Shown here one piece after another: positions 1-9,370 of a DNA stretch of 64,000 nucleotides. Numbering within the stretch: the stretch's first letter is position 1; each line of letters begins with the position of its first letter. Position numbers and translations under genes: made by a program. The DNA is from Lewinellaceae bacterium (GTDB taxonomy: Bacteria; Bacteroidota; Bacteroidia; Chitinophagales; Saprospiraceae): assembly GCA_020636215.1 (NCBI GenBank), contig JACJYG010000006.1, positions 682,001 to 746,000 of the forward strand. Direction: 5' to 3'. The notes under the pieces were generated by a model. The model saw nothing but the letters and a program-made list of their open reading frames with translations, did not search any database and was not told where the DNA came from.

Positions 1-412
1 GCCTACCTATCCCGAAGGCATGTACCAATGGGTGATGAACCGGATAAAAGAGCTGGATTTGGAAGCCCACATCCAATTATTGCACGACCTCCCGAAAGGC
101 AGGCTCATGCAGGAGATATGCCAGTCTTCCTGTGTGGTCGTTCCGTCTTACAGCGAGGGCTTCTGTTTTGTGGCGGCCGAGGCGGTGGCCCTGGGGGCGC
201 CGGTCATCTCTTCCGGTAAAGGTGCGTTGGAGGAAGTGGTAAGCGGCCGGTTTCTGGAGATGGGAAATATGAGTGCAGCCGCTTTGGCCGAAACTTTAGA
301 GCAGGCTTACACCGGGCATTGGCAAGAGAAACCCCTTGTACGGTTTTCCCTTGCCAATTCGGTAGAAGCGTATATCAAGCTATACCGGGAAATAGCTTCC
401 GGAATTAATTAA
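1..412 (+). CDS. Glycosyltransferase, GT4-like, C-terminal part (5' end outside window)
   Basis: The reading frame is open from base 2 and ends at the TAA at 410-412, so only about 136 C-terminal residues are present. The visible part is the second Rossmann domain of a GT-B enzyme: a block resembling 'LPKGRLMQEICQSS', then 'VVPSYSEGFCFVAAEA', which matches the E-x7-E nucleotide-sugar motif of GT4 retaining glycosyltransferases, followed by 'GAPVISS'. By family knowledge it would move a sugar from a nucleotide donor onto a glycan or lipid at the inner face of the inner membrane. The acceptor cannot be told. Its stop overlaps the stop of the convergent lipoprotein gene by three bases. Confidence 0.85.
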   Translation, partial: PTYPEGMYQWVMNRIKELDLEAHIQLLHDLPKGRLMQEICQSSCVVVPSYSEGFCFVAAEAVALGAPVISSGKGALEEVVSGRFLEMGNMSAAALAETLEQAYTGHWQEKPLVRFSLANSVEAYIKLYREIASGIN

Positions 413-792
413 TTTCCATCCTTATTGCCGCGGCTTTCGCGCATCCCATCAAGGGCTGCCTGCTGCTCAGGAGTGAGGACGTTATTGTAGAGGTCCTTTT
501 GAAAGTCCTGGCGCATAGCGCGGCGCTCTTCCTTGGAGGTGACGCCTGCAAAATCGTATTTGGCGGCAATTTCCTGGAGTTTCGCCTGCTGGGCCTCATC
601 CAGGGTAATTCCCATTTTATTGAACTGGTCGTTGGCGCGGGCCACAACATCAATATCTCTGGCTTGGCCTTCCTTGTTCTCCGGGTTTTCAGTAGTGACC
701 TCCTTTGCTCCCTGTGATTTGGAAGATTGGGAACAGCTGCTCAGGCCAATGGCCAGGGCGATCACTAGGAAAAATAACATCCTCTTTTTCAT
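409..792 (-). CDS. Small lipoprotein, possibly Spy/LTXXQ-like
   Basis: A 127-residue protein with a lysine-rich start, a hydrophobic stretch and a lipobox ending 'GLSSC', so probably a lipoprotein. The mature part has a low-complexity linker (about residues 22-45) followed by a helical region containing 'MGITLDEAQQAKLQEI' and 'NNVLTPEQQAALDGMR'. The repeated LT-x-(D/E)-(E/Q)-Q pattern resembles Spy/CpxP-type periplasmic proteins, but the similarity is by eye only. A good promoter lies upstream (814-844). Gene and promoter are divergent from the SusC gene. Confidence 0.7.
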   Translation of the reverse strand: MKKRMLFFLVIALAIGLSSCSQSSKSQGAKEVTTENPENKEGQARDIDVVARANDQFNKMGITLDEAQQAKLQEIAAKYDFAGVTSKEERRAMRQDFQKDLYNNVLTPEQQAALDGMRESRGNKDGN

Positions 793-813
793 GGTGCAGA
801 TTATTTTTGCGCG

Positions 814-844
814 TAAAGATAAAGTTTAGTTGAGTATACTCAAA
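814..844 (-). promoter_or_regulatory. Bacteroidota-type promoter for the small lipoprotein
   Basis: Read on the minus strand there is TTTG (841-844), 19 bases, then TATCTTTA (814-821), one mismatch from TAnnTTTG. It lies about 22 bases before the ATG at 792. In the rest of the 332-base gap (793-1124) I see only a weak hairpin (951-969, aagggaa/ttccctt) and no convincing promoter for the SusC gene. Confidence 0.55.
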
Positions 845-1124
845 CCCTTTGTGAAGCATCAGTGCTAATAATAGCTGTTAAGGGTTATTTTGTTAGCCCG
901 AATGATGGAATTTGGACTAACAAATAAATAGCTTATGGCTGCTTCCAATAAAGGGAAAGGGCTTCCCTTAATAATAACTTAAAGATAAAATAACATTCTC
1001 CTGTCCGATTAATATTGCACTTCTACTTAGATTCACATTCAGGTCTTGGCCTGAGCCGTCCCAAATTTTGAACAGTTGTGGCTGTATATTGGCTCCTGTT
1101 TCAGTTTCACAAAGGTAAACTTCA

Positions 1125-4100
1125 ATGATCATGCGAAATTTCCAACTTTCAACCGTTTTTTTGGAAAAAGGAAAAGCGGTATTCACCCTGCTTTTTCTTT
1201 TTTTCCTGTCGGCCCTGCAGGCGCAGCATATCGTACGCGGTACGGTTACCGACCAAGACAATGGCTCGCCGCTGATTGGGGTCAGCGTCTTCGAAGAAAG
1301 CACCCCTTCCAATGGAACAGTTACGGACATCGATGGGAAATTCAGCTTGAAGGTGAGCTCGGATCAGGCTACCATCGTAGCTTCCTATGTCGGTTTCGAA
1401 CGCGAGCGCGTACCGCTGGAAGGGAGGGCCGAGTTGGCCATTGCAATGTATGCCTCGATCACCCTCGATGAGGTTGTCGTAACCGCTTTAGGCATTCAGC
1501 GGGAGAAAAAGGCGCTCGGTTATGCCACCCAGTCGCTTAGCGGGGATGAACTCAGCGCCGTGCGGTCAACCAATCTTATCAACAGCCTTTCGGGAAAACT
1601 GGCGGGAGTGCAGGTGGTAGGCGCGAGCAACGGCATAGCGAGTTCCTCGCGCGTGGTGATCCGGGGCGAAAACTCACTGAATATCAACAATAATTCTCCC
1701 TTGTTCGTGGTTGACGGTATCCCGGTCAATAATAACATCTATGGCGTTGGCAGCAGCAGCATCGACCAGGCCGATATGCCAACCGACTACGGCAACGGCG
1801 CAGCGGAGATCAATCCCGAAGACATCGAATCCGTCAACGTTTTGAAAGGCGCGGCGGCATCTGCCCTTTACGGCGCACGCGCGGCCAACGGCGTTATCGT
1901 CATCACCACCAAATCGGGTAAGGAACAACAGGGCCTGGGCGTTAGCTTTTCTTCTTCGACCCTTTTCAGCAACCCGCTGCGCCTGCCCGATGTGCAGAAC
2001 CAATACGGCGGAGGTTGGGGATTGGAGTATTACTCCGATTTCGGCACCAATTTCGGCCCCAAACTGGACGCCGGCCTAAACGTGTTGCAGGACGGCAGCC
2101 CTGGCTATGACAGCAATACCGAAGAACCTTTTGAATACCGCTACAAACTGGAGGATTATTTTCAAACAGGCCTGGCCACCAACAATCAGGTTTCGATCAG
2201 CGGCGGGAATGAAAAAGCGACTTTCCGTTTGAGTTACACCAATTCCTACAATGAAGGTATCGTGCCAAACACCAACCTTAAGAGGAACTATTTCAACCTC
2301 AACACCGCTTTCCATCCGGCCAAAAACTGGTCCATCAACCTTGGCGCCAATTATATCAAAAGCAATAGCGACAACCTGCCGGTGGCCGGCTACGGCGGCC
2401 AGGGCCTGATGTACGCCATTTTGTGGAACTATACCAACGTCGACGTCGACTGGCTGCGCAATTACTGGGTCGAACCGGATCGGGTGCAGCGCAATATTTT
2501 CACCTGGGCGGATAATCCCTTTTTGATCATCAACGAGCACATCAACGCTTTTAATAAAGACCGCCTCTTCGGGGTCATCTCTTCTACTTATAACTTCACA
2601 CCGGATTTGTCGCTGATGGTGCGCGTCGGCACGGATTATTCCGATGATTTCCGCTGGTCGCGCCGCCCGGTGGGGTCGGTGTATCAGCGCAACGGCATGT
2701 ACCGCGAGCAGGATATCAACTTCCGCGAAACCAATGCCGACTTTCTGTTGAGCTACAATAAGCGGTTCGCCCGGAATTTCAGCACCAAAATTTCGGTCGG
2801 CGGCAACCGCCTCGACCAGCAAACTTCCGAAAGCTTCCTCGAAGGGAGAAGCCTTTCCATTCCGGGGATTTATACCCTGGGCAACATCAACGTACAGCCT
2901 TCCATGTACCGCTACAATGGTAAAAAACGGGTGAACAGCCTGTACGCTTTTGCCAATATCGGCTATAAGGATTTCCTCTATCTCGACCTGACCGCCCGCA
3001 ACGACTGGTCTTCGACCTTGCCGGCTTCTGAAAATTCCTATTTCTACCCCTCCGCCTCCCTGAGTTTTGTACCGACGGAATTGTGGGCTCCCGGCAAGGG
3101 CCTCGAATACCTCAAATTGCGATTTAACTGGGCAAAAGTGGGCAAAGACAGCGACCCTTACCAGTTGACCAAGACCTATCGCTTCGCTACCTTGCCCAAT
3201 AGTGTGACGAACCCGGCATCGCTGCCCAATGAAGCCCTCAAGCCCGAGCAAACTGCAGCTACCGAAGTGGGCGTGGAGGCTTCTTTCCTGCAACGCCGCA
3301 TCAGCGCCGACATCAGCTTGTACAATACCGTCAGTACGAATCAGATCATTTCCTTTGCCGTATCAGAGGCATCGGGCTACCAATCGGTTTTTGCCAACGC
3401 CGGGGAGATCGTGAACAAAGGCGTAGAAGTCTTCCTGAGCGGCGTGCCAGTCCGGGCGAAGCATTTTGAGTGGACCCTGGGCGCCAATATCACCGCCAAC
3501 CGCAGCAAAGTGAACGAGCTCTACGGTGGCCTGGAATCCTACATCATCGCCGAAGGGCCCGATGGCGTTACAGTGGAAGCCCGCCCGGGCGGCCGAATGG
3601 GCGATATCTATGGCAATTCCTACGTGCGTACCTCCGACGGGCAGATCGTGTTCGGCCCCAACGGCATACCCCTGCTCGGCCCCCGGGTAAAGGCCGGCAA
3701 TTACAATCCCGACTGGATGCTGGGGCTTTCTTCGGGCTTCAGCTTCAAAGGCTGGCAACTTTACGGCTTGTTCGATATCCGTCAGGGCGGCATCATCTAT
3801 TCCTACACCCACGCGATCGGAACGGAAAGCGGCATCCTGCCAAGTTCCCTGCCGGGCCGGGAGGATGGTATTATCGGAGAAGGGGTAGTGGAAAATCCCG
3901 ACGGCACCTATAGCCCCAACACGACAGTGGTGAGTGCGGAGGATTATTACTACGGCGGGGTGTATCCCCGCGAAAATGCCGAAGCCAACAGCTTTGATGC
4001 TTCTTATGTAAAACTGCGCGAATTGAGCCTGAGTTATTCACTGCCGGCTACCTTGTGCCAAAGGATCGGTTTCAAAGGTATTACCGCCGCCATCATCGGC

Positions 4101-4244
4101 AGCAACCTCGCCCTCTGGACCGACGTGCCGAACATAGACCCGGAAGCTCAGGCCCTCAACGGGGGTACGCTGGTGCCCGGCTTCGAAGTGACGCAATTGC
4201 CTTCGACCCGGTCGTACGGGTTTAAACTCAATTTCAACTTTTAA
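1125..4244 (+). CDS. SusC/RagA-family TonB-dependent outer-membrane transporter
   Basis: A 1039-residue protein of normal SusC length. A signal peptide ends near 'ALQAQ' (residue 34). A carboxypeptidase-regulatory-like domain (about 36-110, 'GTVTDQDNGSPLIGVSV') follows, then the TonB box 'DEVVVTALG' (115-123), the plug domain with 'SPLFVVDGIPVNN', and a beta-barrel ending in the aromatic strand 'FKLNFNF'. With the adjacent SusD-like lipoprotein it should form an outer-membrane uptake complex powered by TonB-ExbBD. No glycoside hydrolase, sigma or anti-sigma gene is adjacent, so the substrate is not indicated. Starts at 1125 or 1131 are both possible; the second gives a shorter leader. Confidence 0.95.
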   Translation: MIMRNFQLSTVFLEKGKAVFTLLFLFFLSALQAQHIVRGTVTDQDNGSPLIGVSVFEESTPSNGTVTDIDGKFSLKVSSDQATIVASYVGFERERVPLEGRAELAIAMYASITLDEVVVTALGIQREKKALGYATQSLSGDELSAVRSTNLINSLSGKLAGVQVVGASNGIASSSRVVIRGENSLNINNNSPLFVVDGIPVNNNIYGVGSSSIDQADMPTDYGNGAAEINPEDIESVNVLKGAAASALYGARAANGVIVITTKSGKEQQGLGVSFSSSTLFSNPLRLPDVQNQYGGGWGLEYYSDFGTNFGPKLDAGLNVLQDGSPGYDSNTEEPFEYRYKLEDYFQTGLATNNQVSISGGNEKATFRLSYTNSYNEGIVPNTNLKRNYFNLNTAFHPAKNWSINLGANYIKSNSDNLPVAGYGGQGLMYAILWNYTNVDVDWLRNYWVEPDRVQRNIFTWADNPFLIINEHINAFNKDRLFGVISSTYNFTPDLSLMVRVGTDYSDDFRWSRRPVGSVYQRNGMYREQDINFRETNADFLLSYNKRFARNFSTKISVGGNRLDQQTSESFLEGRSLSIPGIYTLGNINVQPSMYRYNGKKRVNSLYAFANIGYKDFLYLDLTARNDWSSTLPASENSYFYPSASLSFVPTELWAPGKGLEYLKLRFNWAKVGKDSDPYQLTKTYRFATLPNSVTNPASLPNEALKPEQTAATEVGVEASFLQRRISADISLYNTVSTNQIISFAVSEASGYQSVFANAGEIVNKGVEVFLSGVPVRAKHFEWTLGANITANRSKVNELYGGLESYIIAEGPDGVTVEARPGGRMGDIYGNSYVRTSDGQIVFGPNGIPLLGPRVKAGNYNPDWMLGLSSGFSFKGWQLYGLFDIRQGGIIYSYTHAIGTESGILPSSLPGREDGIIGEGVVENPDGTYSPNTTVVSAEDYYYGGVYPRENAEANSFDASYVKLRELSLSYSLPATLCQRIGFKGITAAIIGSNLALWTDVPNIDPEAQALNGGTLVPGFEVTQLPSTRSYGFKLNFNF

Positions 4245-5669
4245 ATGAAGATCCTGATGAAAAAGATATTGACAGCCTTATTTCTGCTGAGTTGTTGCGT
4301 TTCCTGCACCAACGATTTTGAAAGCATCAACACCAACAGGGATGAGCCCACGCAGGTGGCCGGCAACCTGTTGCTGCCAACCGTTATCTTCGATCTCGCC
4401 AATCTGTCCGTTGGCGAAACCTATGGGTTTGGGGAAATTATTTCGCAGTACGGCGCCAGCTACGAGTACAACCAGCTCGATATTTATAACTGGACCAGCG
4501 ATGCCCGTTTTTGGGGCCTCTATCGCATTTTACAAAATGTCAAGGACATCAAAAATTATGGTTTGGCCAACGACTTGCCCAACTATGAAGCGGTAGGATT
4601 GATCCTGGAGGCCTATTGCTACAGCATCCTGGCCGATGCCTATGGTGATGTGCCTTATGCGGAATCCAATCGTGCGGAAGAAGGGATCATTGCACCGGCC
4701 TATGACAGCCAGGAAAGTATTTACAATGGCCTGTTGGCGGCTTTGGAGGAAGCCAATTCCATCATCGACACGGATAGCGGCATCGAAGGCGACCGGCTCT
4801 ACGGGGGCGACATGATGAAGTGGAAAAAATGGGGCAACGCCCTGCACCTTCGCCTATTGATGCGTATTTCCGAAGTGCGTAACGTGAGCGCCGACTTGCA
4901 AAAAATCGTTGACGGCCCGGATACCTACCCCCTATTCGAAAGCAACGACGAGGAAGCGATTTACCATTATTCGGGCATCAACCCCGACATTTCTCCGGTT
5001 TCGGTCGGTGTGGGCCGGGAATACGAATATTATTTGGGGATACCCACTACCCATTTGGTCAATACGCTTTTGAAAAACGACGACCCACGCATCAATGAAT
5101 GGCTCGATGAAAAAGTGAACGATGATGGTTCCCTCGAGTTCATCGGCGTCGACCCCGGGCAAAACCTGGGCGACATCGGCAGGCCGGATGCGTTCTGCCG
5201 GAAAGATGAGTCCTATTTTTCCGATCCGGCAAAAATCAATGCGGTGTTCCTTTCCTACAGCGAGCAGGCTTTTATCCTCGCTGAAGCGGCCGAACGGGAC
5301 ATGATCAACGGGGATGCCAAAAATTATTACGAAACGGCTGTCGCTGCTTCTTTTGAACAGTGGGGCGTAGCCATGCCTGCGGATTTCCTCACCGACAAAG
5401 CACCCTACGAAGCGGGTAACCTCGGCCGGATCTATGAACAAAAATGGCTGGCTCTATACCATTCCGGCGTGGAATCCTGGTTCGACTGGAAGCGCACCGG
5501 CCAGCCTGCCTTTATCCAGGCCGGCCCGGGCAACGTCAACAATGGCAGGGTCCCGGTCCGGCTGATGTACCCCAGCCTCGAACAATCGGTCAATGCCGCC
5601 AATTACCAGGATGCCTCCGCACGGATCGGAGGGGACAATATCAATTCCCGCGTTTGGTGGGATAAGTAA
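4245..5669 (+). CDS. SusD/RagB-family outer-membrane lipoprotein (SusD-like_2 type)
   Basis: A 474-residue protein whose ATG follows the SusC stop with no spacing, so the two are translationally linked. An in-frame ATG at 4257 gives a shorter leader. The N-terminus has a hydrophobic segment with cysteines at 17, 18 and 21; 'LLSC' is the best lipobox. After it comes 'FESINTNRDEPTQV', typical of the subgroup related to RagB and SusD-like_2, then helical TPR-like segments. The protein should cap the SusC barrel and bind the nutrient on the cell surface. No functional paralog that would name the ligand is nearby. Confidence 0.93.
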   Translation: MKILMKKILTALFLLSCCVSCTNDFESINTNRDEPTQVAGNLLLPTVIFDLANLSVGETYGFGEIISQYGASYEYNQLDIYNWTSDARFWGLYRILQNVKDIKNYGLANDLPNYEAVGLILEAYCYSILADAYGDVPYAESNRAEEGIIAPAYDSQESIYNGLLAALEEANSIIDTDSGIEGDRLYGGDMMKWKKWGNALHLRLLMRISEVRNVSADLQKIVDGPDTYPLFESNDEEAIYHYSGINPDISPVSVGVGREYEYYLGIPTTHLVNTLLKNDDPRINEWLDEKVNDDGSLEFIGVDPGQNLGDIGRPDAFCRKDESYFSDPAKINAVFLSYSEQAFILAEAAERDMINGDAKNYYETAVAASFEQWGVAMPADFLTDKAPYEAGNLGRIYEQKWLALYHSGVESWFDWKRTGQPAFIQAGPGNVNNGRVPVRLMYPSLEQSVNAANYQDASARIGGDNINSRVWWDK

Positions 5670-5674
5670 TGGAG

Positions 5675-5820
5675 GGGGTGTAGGTCGGTAGGTCGGTAGG
5701 TCGATAGGTCGGTAGGTCTGTAGGTTGGTAGGTCGGTTGAAAAGGTGCACCGCAGCTGCGGAGGGGCTTGCACCTTCGCATCCCGGCGAAGCCCGGTGGG
5801 CTGAGTCGGGAAGGCCAGCA
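5675..5820 (+). repeat. 8-base tandem repeat with constant tail (family 1)
   Basis: Immediately after the SusD stop, an imperfect 'ggtcggta' tandem runs from about 5680 to 5738. It is followed by a tail (about 5739-5815) containing 'gaaaaggtgcaccgcagc' and 'cccggcgaagcccggtgggc'. The same tandem plus tail recurs, some of it inverted, at 29427-29757 and 40352-40665. A tail without the tandem is near 50280-50360. No plausible gene is present. Confidence 0.85.
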
Positions 5821-5985
5821 GGCCGCAGGTGGGGGAGTTTTCAAATAACTGTGTCAAATCCAGTGTCAGGATCAGGGAAGCCTTGATTTTACTGGGTTTC
5901 CGGGGCACATAAATTTTACCCGGCCCTCAAGGACGGGACACGAACTTTACCCGGCCCGTAGGGACGGGACTCAAACACCCAACCC
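5821..5985 (-). repeat. Dispersed palindromic repeat (family 2), inverted copy
   Basis: Contains 'tttacccggccc...gacggg' twice (about 5916-5970), preceded by 'aactgtgtcaaatccag' and 'cttgattttactggg'. Read on the minus strand this is the same composite element as at 18895-19065, 29268-29412, 45739-45925 and 50145-50245. The 'cccgtc...gccgggtaaa' core is also the unit amplified inside the tRNA-like copies at 53.3-55.6 kb. It fills the rest of the gap before the next gene. Confidence 0.8.
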
Positions 5986-6003
5986 ATTTTATCTAACTAC
6001 AAC

Positions 6004-7269
6004 ATGAAAGTAATCCACATACTATTCCTCCTGTTGCTCGCTTCCCTGGGCTGTCAGACGCCCACGCCAAAGGAGCAACCGAAAAAGGCCGTTTTTATCA
6101 TTCTTGACGGCATTCCGGCGGATGTGCTGGAGCGGGTGGCTACGCCTACGCTGGATGAGATTGCGGCGGCGGGTGGCTATACCCGGGCTTACGTCGGTGG
6201 TGATGTCGGCCAGTACAACCAAACGCCGACTATTTCCGCACCCGGCTACATGGACCTCCTCACCGCCACCTGGGCAAACAAGCACAACGTTTGGGATAAC
6301 TACAACCAATCGCCCAATTACCACTATTGGAATCTTTTCCGGATTGCCAAAAATGCAGCCCCTGCCTTGCCAACCGCCATTTTTTCCACCTGGCTCGACA
6401 ACCGCACCGTGCTGATCGGCGATGGAAAGCCCGAGGCAGGTGGCCGCCTGATCGACTACGCTGCTGATGGCTATGAACTGGACACCTTGCGCTTCCCCCA
6501 CGATACCGCCGCCACCTATATTTTAAATATTGACGAACTCGTTGCCGAAACTGCCGGAAAGTATATCGCCGAACAGGCGCCCGGGCTCTCCTGGGTTTAT
6601 CTTGAGCATACAGATGATGTCGGGCACGCCCTGGGAGACGGAACACTGATGGACGAAGCCGTAAAACGAGCCGACGCACAGGTGAAAAAGATCTGGGATG
6701 CCGTGAAGGTGCGCCAGCAAAAGGGGGAGGACTGGATGATCGTGGTGACTACGGATCATGGCAGAGATGCTGTCAAGGGCATGGATCATGGCGGCCAAAC
6801 TGATCGCGAGCGCACCACCTGGATCGTTACCAATGCCAAAAACCTGAACGAGCGTTTCGGGAAGGAGCCGCTTCCCATTACGGACATCGCTCCTTCCATT
6901 TTAAAACACCTCGGTATGGCCCCACCTGAAGCCATAGCCTTTGAAATGGACGGCGTTCCTTTTGTGGGCGCGGTATCGGTTGCGGATCTTAGGGTGAAAC
7001 GGGCAGGTGATCGCCTTCAGCTAAGCTGGAAGGTTTTCGATGAAGCCGGAGATGCCGAAGTGCAGTGCGCCTTCACCAATTATTACAAGACAGGGGGGGA
7101 AGATGTGTATGAGAAAATGGGGCATTTTCCGGTGAAAGACGGCGCCGCCACGATCCCCCTTAACGCAGCGCAATGGGCGGCTTTTGAAAAAAGCGGGATC
7201 ATCAAAATTGTATTGAAAGCTCCTGGAAATGTAGTCAACCGCTGGCTGGTGGAGAATTCTCCGGAATAG
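6004..7269 (+). CDS. Alkaline-phosphatase-superfamily phosphodiesterase lipoprotein
   Basis: A 421-residue protein with a lipobox 'LASLGC' (Cys17), so exported and lipid-anchored. The fold signature is that of type I phosphodiesterase/nucleotide pyrophosphatases: 'IILDG' with metal ligand Asp35; 'TPTISAPGY', where Thr76 is the likely nucleophile; 'HTDDVGHALG' (Asp204 or 205 and His208); 'TTDHG' (Asp251, His252); and His262 in 'MDHGGQ'. A beta-rich tail of about 100 residues follows. It probably cleaves phosphate mono- or diesters outside the inner membrane. It lies downstream of SusC/SusD but is separated from it by 334 bases of repeats, so an operon link is only possible. Confidence 0.85.
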   Translation: MKVIHILFLLLLASLGCQTPTPKEQPKKAVFIILDGIPADVLERVATPTLDEIAAAGGYTRAYVGGDVGQYNQTPTISAPGYMDLLTATWANKHNVWDNYNQSPNYHYWNLFRIAKNAAPALPTAIFSTWLDNRTVLIGDGKPEAGGRLIDYAADGYELDTLRFPHDTAATYILNIDELVAETAGKYIAEQAPGLSWVYLEHTDDVGHALGDGTLMDEAVKRADAQVKKIWDAVKVRQQKGEDWMIVVTTDHGRDAVKGMDHGGQTDRERTTWIVTNAKNLNERFGKEPLPITDIAPSILKHLGMAPPEAIAFEMDGVPFVGAVSVADLRVKRAGDRLQLSWKVFDEAGDAEVQCAFTNYYKTGGEDVYEKMGHFPVKDGAATIPLNAAQWAAFEKSGIIKIVLKAPGNVVNRWLVENSPE

Positions 7270-7280
7270 GCCTCTTTTTG

Positions 7281-7288
7281 TATCTTTG
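7281..7288 (+). promoter_or_regulatory. -7 box (TATCTTTG) upstream of the S41 protease
   Basis: A perfect TAnnTTTG lies 47 bases before the protease ATG. No TTTG or TTG is seen at the expected distance upstream, so only half of the promoter is recognisable. Confidence 0.35.
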
Positions 7289-7334
7289 GATGAGCCCTTT
7301 GGCCCTTGCACCTTTTTGAAATAGAACCATATTC

Positions 7335-9359
7335 ATGAAATTGAAAGCCCTCCTCACCTTATTGGCAGGATTTACATTGATCATTGGAATAGATCAGGAA
7401 AAGGCGGAGGCGCCTTCCCTGCTAATCAAGCAAGTAATTCAAACCGTTCAGGCTAACCATTTGCAACCAAGAGGGATCGATGATGCATTGTCAGTGGATC
7501 TGTTTCGGTATTACCTGTCCCATCTCGACCCCAATAAGCTGTTTTTTACAAAAGAGGCTATTAGCCAGCTCCAGCAATATGAACTTACCATTGATGATGA
7601 ACTACAGAATGCTTCGCTGATTTTTTTTGATCGATCCGTTGAGTTATGGAGAAAAGGCATCGCTGATGCAGAGAACTACTGCAGGATGGCATTGGAAGCG
7701 GAAATAGGGGTATTTGCAGAAGACTATTTTGAAACAAATGCTGCAAAATCAGCCTATGCAAAAGATGCGAATGGCCTGCAGGAACGATGGGCGATGGTGG
7801 TGAAAAAGCATGTTCTGGATGAATTGCTGGTGGAAGAAAAGAACAACTCAGGCCTGGCCTTTGAGCTCCGGAAAGAGGTGGCCATTGAGCGTGTTGGGCG
7901 TATGTTTTCCAAAAGGTTTGAAAAGTTAAAAAATCAAGGTAAAGAAGCCCTTTTGGAGGATTATGTGAATGCTTTTTTAAAGATCCAGGATGTCCAGTCG
8001 GAGTATTTGTCACCGGAAGAAAAGGCAAAATGGGATTCGGAATTTAACCGGTCTTTTGTGGGCATTGGAGTGCAATTAAAAAACGTGGCCGGCTATCCTG
8101 CGATATCAGAACTGATCATCGGCGGGCCAGCCTGGAAATCCGGGCAATTGGAGCAAGGAGATATCCTTTTGACTATAGCGGATGGAAGCAGTGCGCCCGT
8201 CGATGTTTCCGGGATGTCCGCGGAAGATGTTGTCGGTATTTTGAAAGGTGAAAAAGGCGCCGCTATTACCGTTACCATTAGAAAAGGGGACAATACTGTA
8301 AAGGATATTTCACTAAAGAGAGATGAAATTGAACTGGACTTGGCGATGTCCTTTTTATTGCAAGATGAAGCACTCAAAAGAAAAGTAGGGTACATCCGGT
8401 TGCCAAGGTTTTACGCAGGCGAGGAAGGATGTGCAGCACACCTGTTGGCAGAACTGGAGCGGTTGAAAGCCAGAGAGGTAGGGGGTATTGTCCTGGATTT
8501 GAGAGATAACCAAGGTGGCGCTGCCAGAGAAGCTATAAAAATCATGGGTTACTTCCTTAAAGAGGGAGTGGCCATGCAGGCTCAATACCGGGATGGAAGG
8601 CATAGCATATTCGAAGATACGGATGGAATTGCCCAGTATGATGGCCAACTGATCGTCCTGGTCAATACAAATAGCAGCTCTGCTTCTGAGCTGCTGTCAG
8701 GAACCATGCAGGATTATGGCCGGGCTGTAGTGGTGGGGAGTCAGGCGACTTATGGCAAAGGCACTATTCAACGCTTTTTTAATTTGGAAGAAGAAAATGG
8801 GAACGGGGCATCCGGACTAGGAGAAGTCAAACTGACGATCGGAAAGTTTTTTACGGCTGCCGGGCGGACCACCCAATACAAGGGCGTCACGCCTGATATT
8901 ATTTTACCGGACGACTTCCAATTCGTTCAATCAGGGGAGAGGGTTTACGAATATTCCTTAGTAACGGAAGGCCTCGAACTTTCAAAAGTAAACCAGGATG
9001 TTTGCCTGATTCCCGATTTAACGGAAATTCAAGCACGAAGTAATAGACGGGTAAAAAACAATAGCCGCTTCCAATTAGCAGTAGCGAAAGCACAGGCTAA
9101 AATGGACGCCGAAACCCATTCCCTGATTAATTTGAATTACGAAAAATACAAAGCAAGAAAAGAAAGAGAACAAATATTGGCGGACCAATACCAGGCGATT
9201 TTTAAGGCGATCGAAGCATTCACCGCTACGCCGATATTGGAAACTACGGATTTAGAAGATCCCGCCTCAAAAGCAAAGATGGATTTTTGGAAAACAAAAA
9301 TTCAGCAGGACCCTTATATTCAGGAATGTTATTGGATCATGAATGATATTTTGGGCTAA
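7335..9359 (+). CDS. prc: Tail-specific (Prc-like) S41 carboxy-terminal processing protease
   Basis: A 674-residue protein, close to E. coli Prc in size and layout. It has an N-terminal signal segment, a helical N-terminal domain, a PDZ domain (about residues 235-330, 'FVGIGVQL'), the S41 catalytic core and a C-terminal Prc-type extension. The catalytic Ser449 sits in 'NTNSSSASE' and Lys475 in 'TYGKGT'; these positions nearly match Ser452 and Lys477 of E. coli Prc. By family it degrades or trims envelope proteins from their C-termini in the periplasm. It faces the convergent cyclase gene with only 11 bases between stops. Confidence 0.93.
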   Translation: MKLKALLTLLAGFTLIIGIDQEKAEAPSLLIKQVIQTVQANHLQPRGIDDALSVDLFRYYLSHLDPNKLFFTKEAISQLQQYELTIDDELQNASLIFFDRSVELWRKGIADAENYCRMALEAEIGVFAEDYFETNAAKSAYAKDANGLQERWAMVVKKHVLDELLVEEKNNSGLAFELRKEVAIERVGRMFSKRFEKLKNQGKEALLEDYVNAFLKIQDVQSEYLSPEEKAKWDSEFNRSFVGIGVQLKNVAGYPAISELIIGGPAWKSGQLEQGDILLTIADGSSAPVDVSGMSAEDVVGILKGEKGAAITVTIRKGDNTVKDISLKRDEIELDLAMSFLLQDEALKRKVGYIRLPRFYAGEEGCAAHLLAELERLKAREVGGIVLDLRDNQGGAAREAIKIMGYFLKEGVAMQAQYRDGRHSIFEDTDGIAQYDGQLIVLVNTNSSSASELLSGTMQDYGRAVVVGSQATYGKGTIQRFFNLEEENGNGASGLGEVKLTIGKFFTAAGRTTQYKGVTPDIILPDDFQFVQSGERVYEYSLVTEGLELSKVNQDVCLIPDLTEIQARSNRRVKNNSRFQLAVAKAQAKMDAETHSLINLNYEKYKARKEREQILADQYQAIFKAIEAFTATPILETTDLEDPASKAKMDFWKTKIQQDPYIQECYWIMNDILG

Positions 9360-9370
9360 GGGCGCTTCGG

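Noticed and set aside
2076..3293. Long antisense frame under the SusC gene, and similar ones at 9431-10531, 12923-14203 and 31872-33125
   Set aside because: They mirror well-identified genes on the other strand, show no family motifs, and arise from codon bias in GC-rich sequence.
4245..7269. SusC/SusD plus phosphodiesterase as one defined polysaccharide utilisation locus
   Set aside because: No glycoside hydrolase, lyase or regulator is linked, and 334 bases of repeats separate the phosphodiesterase.
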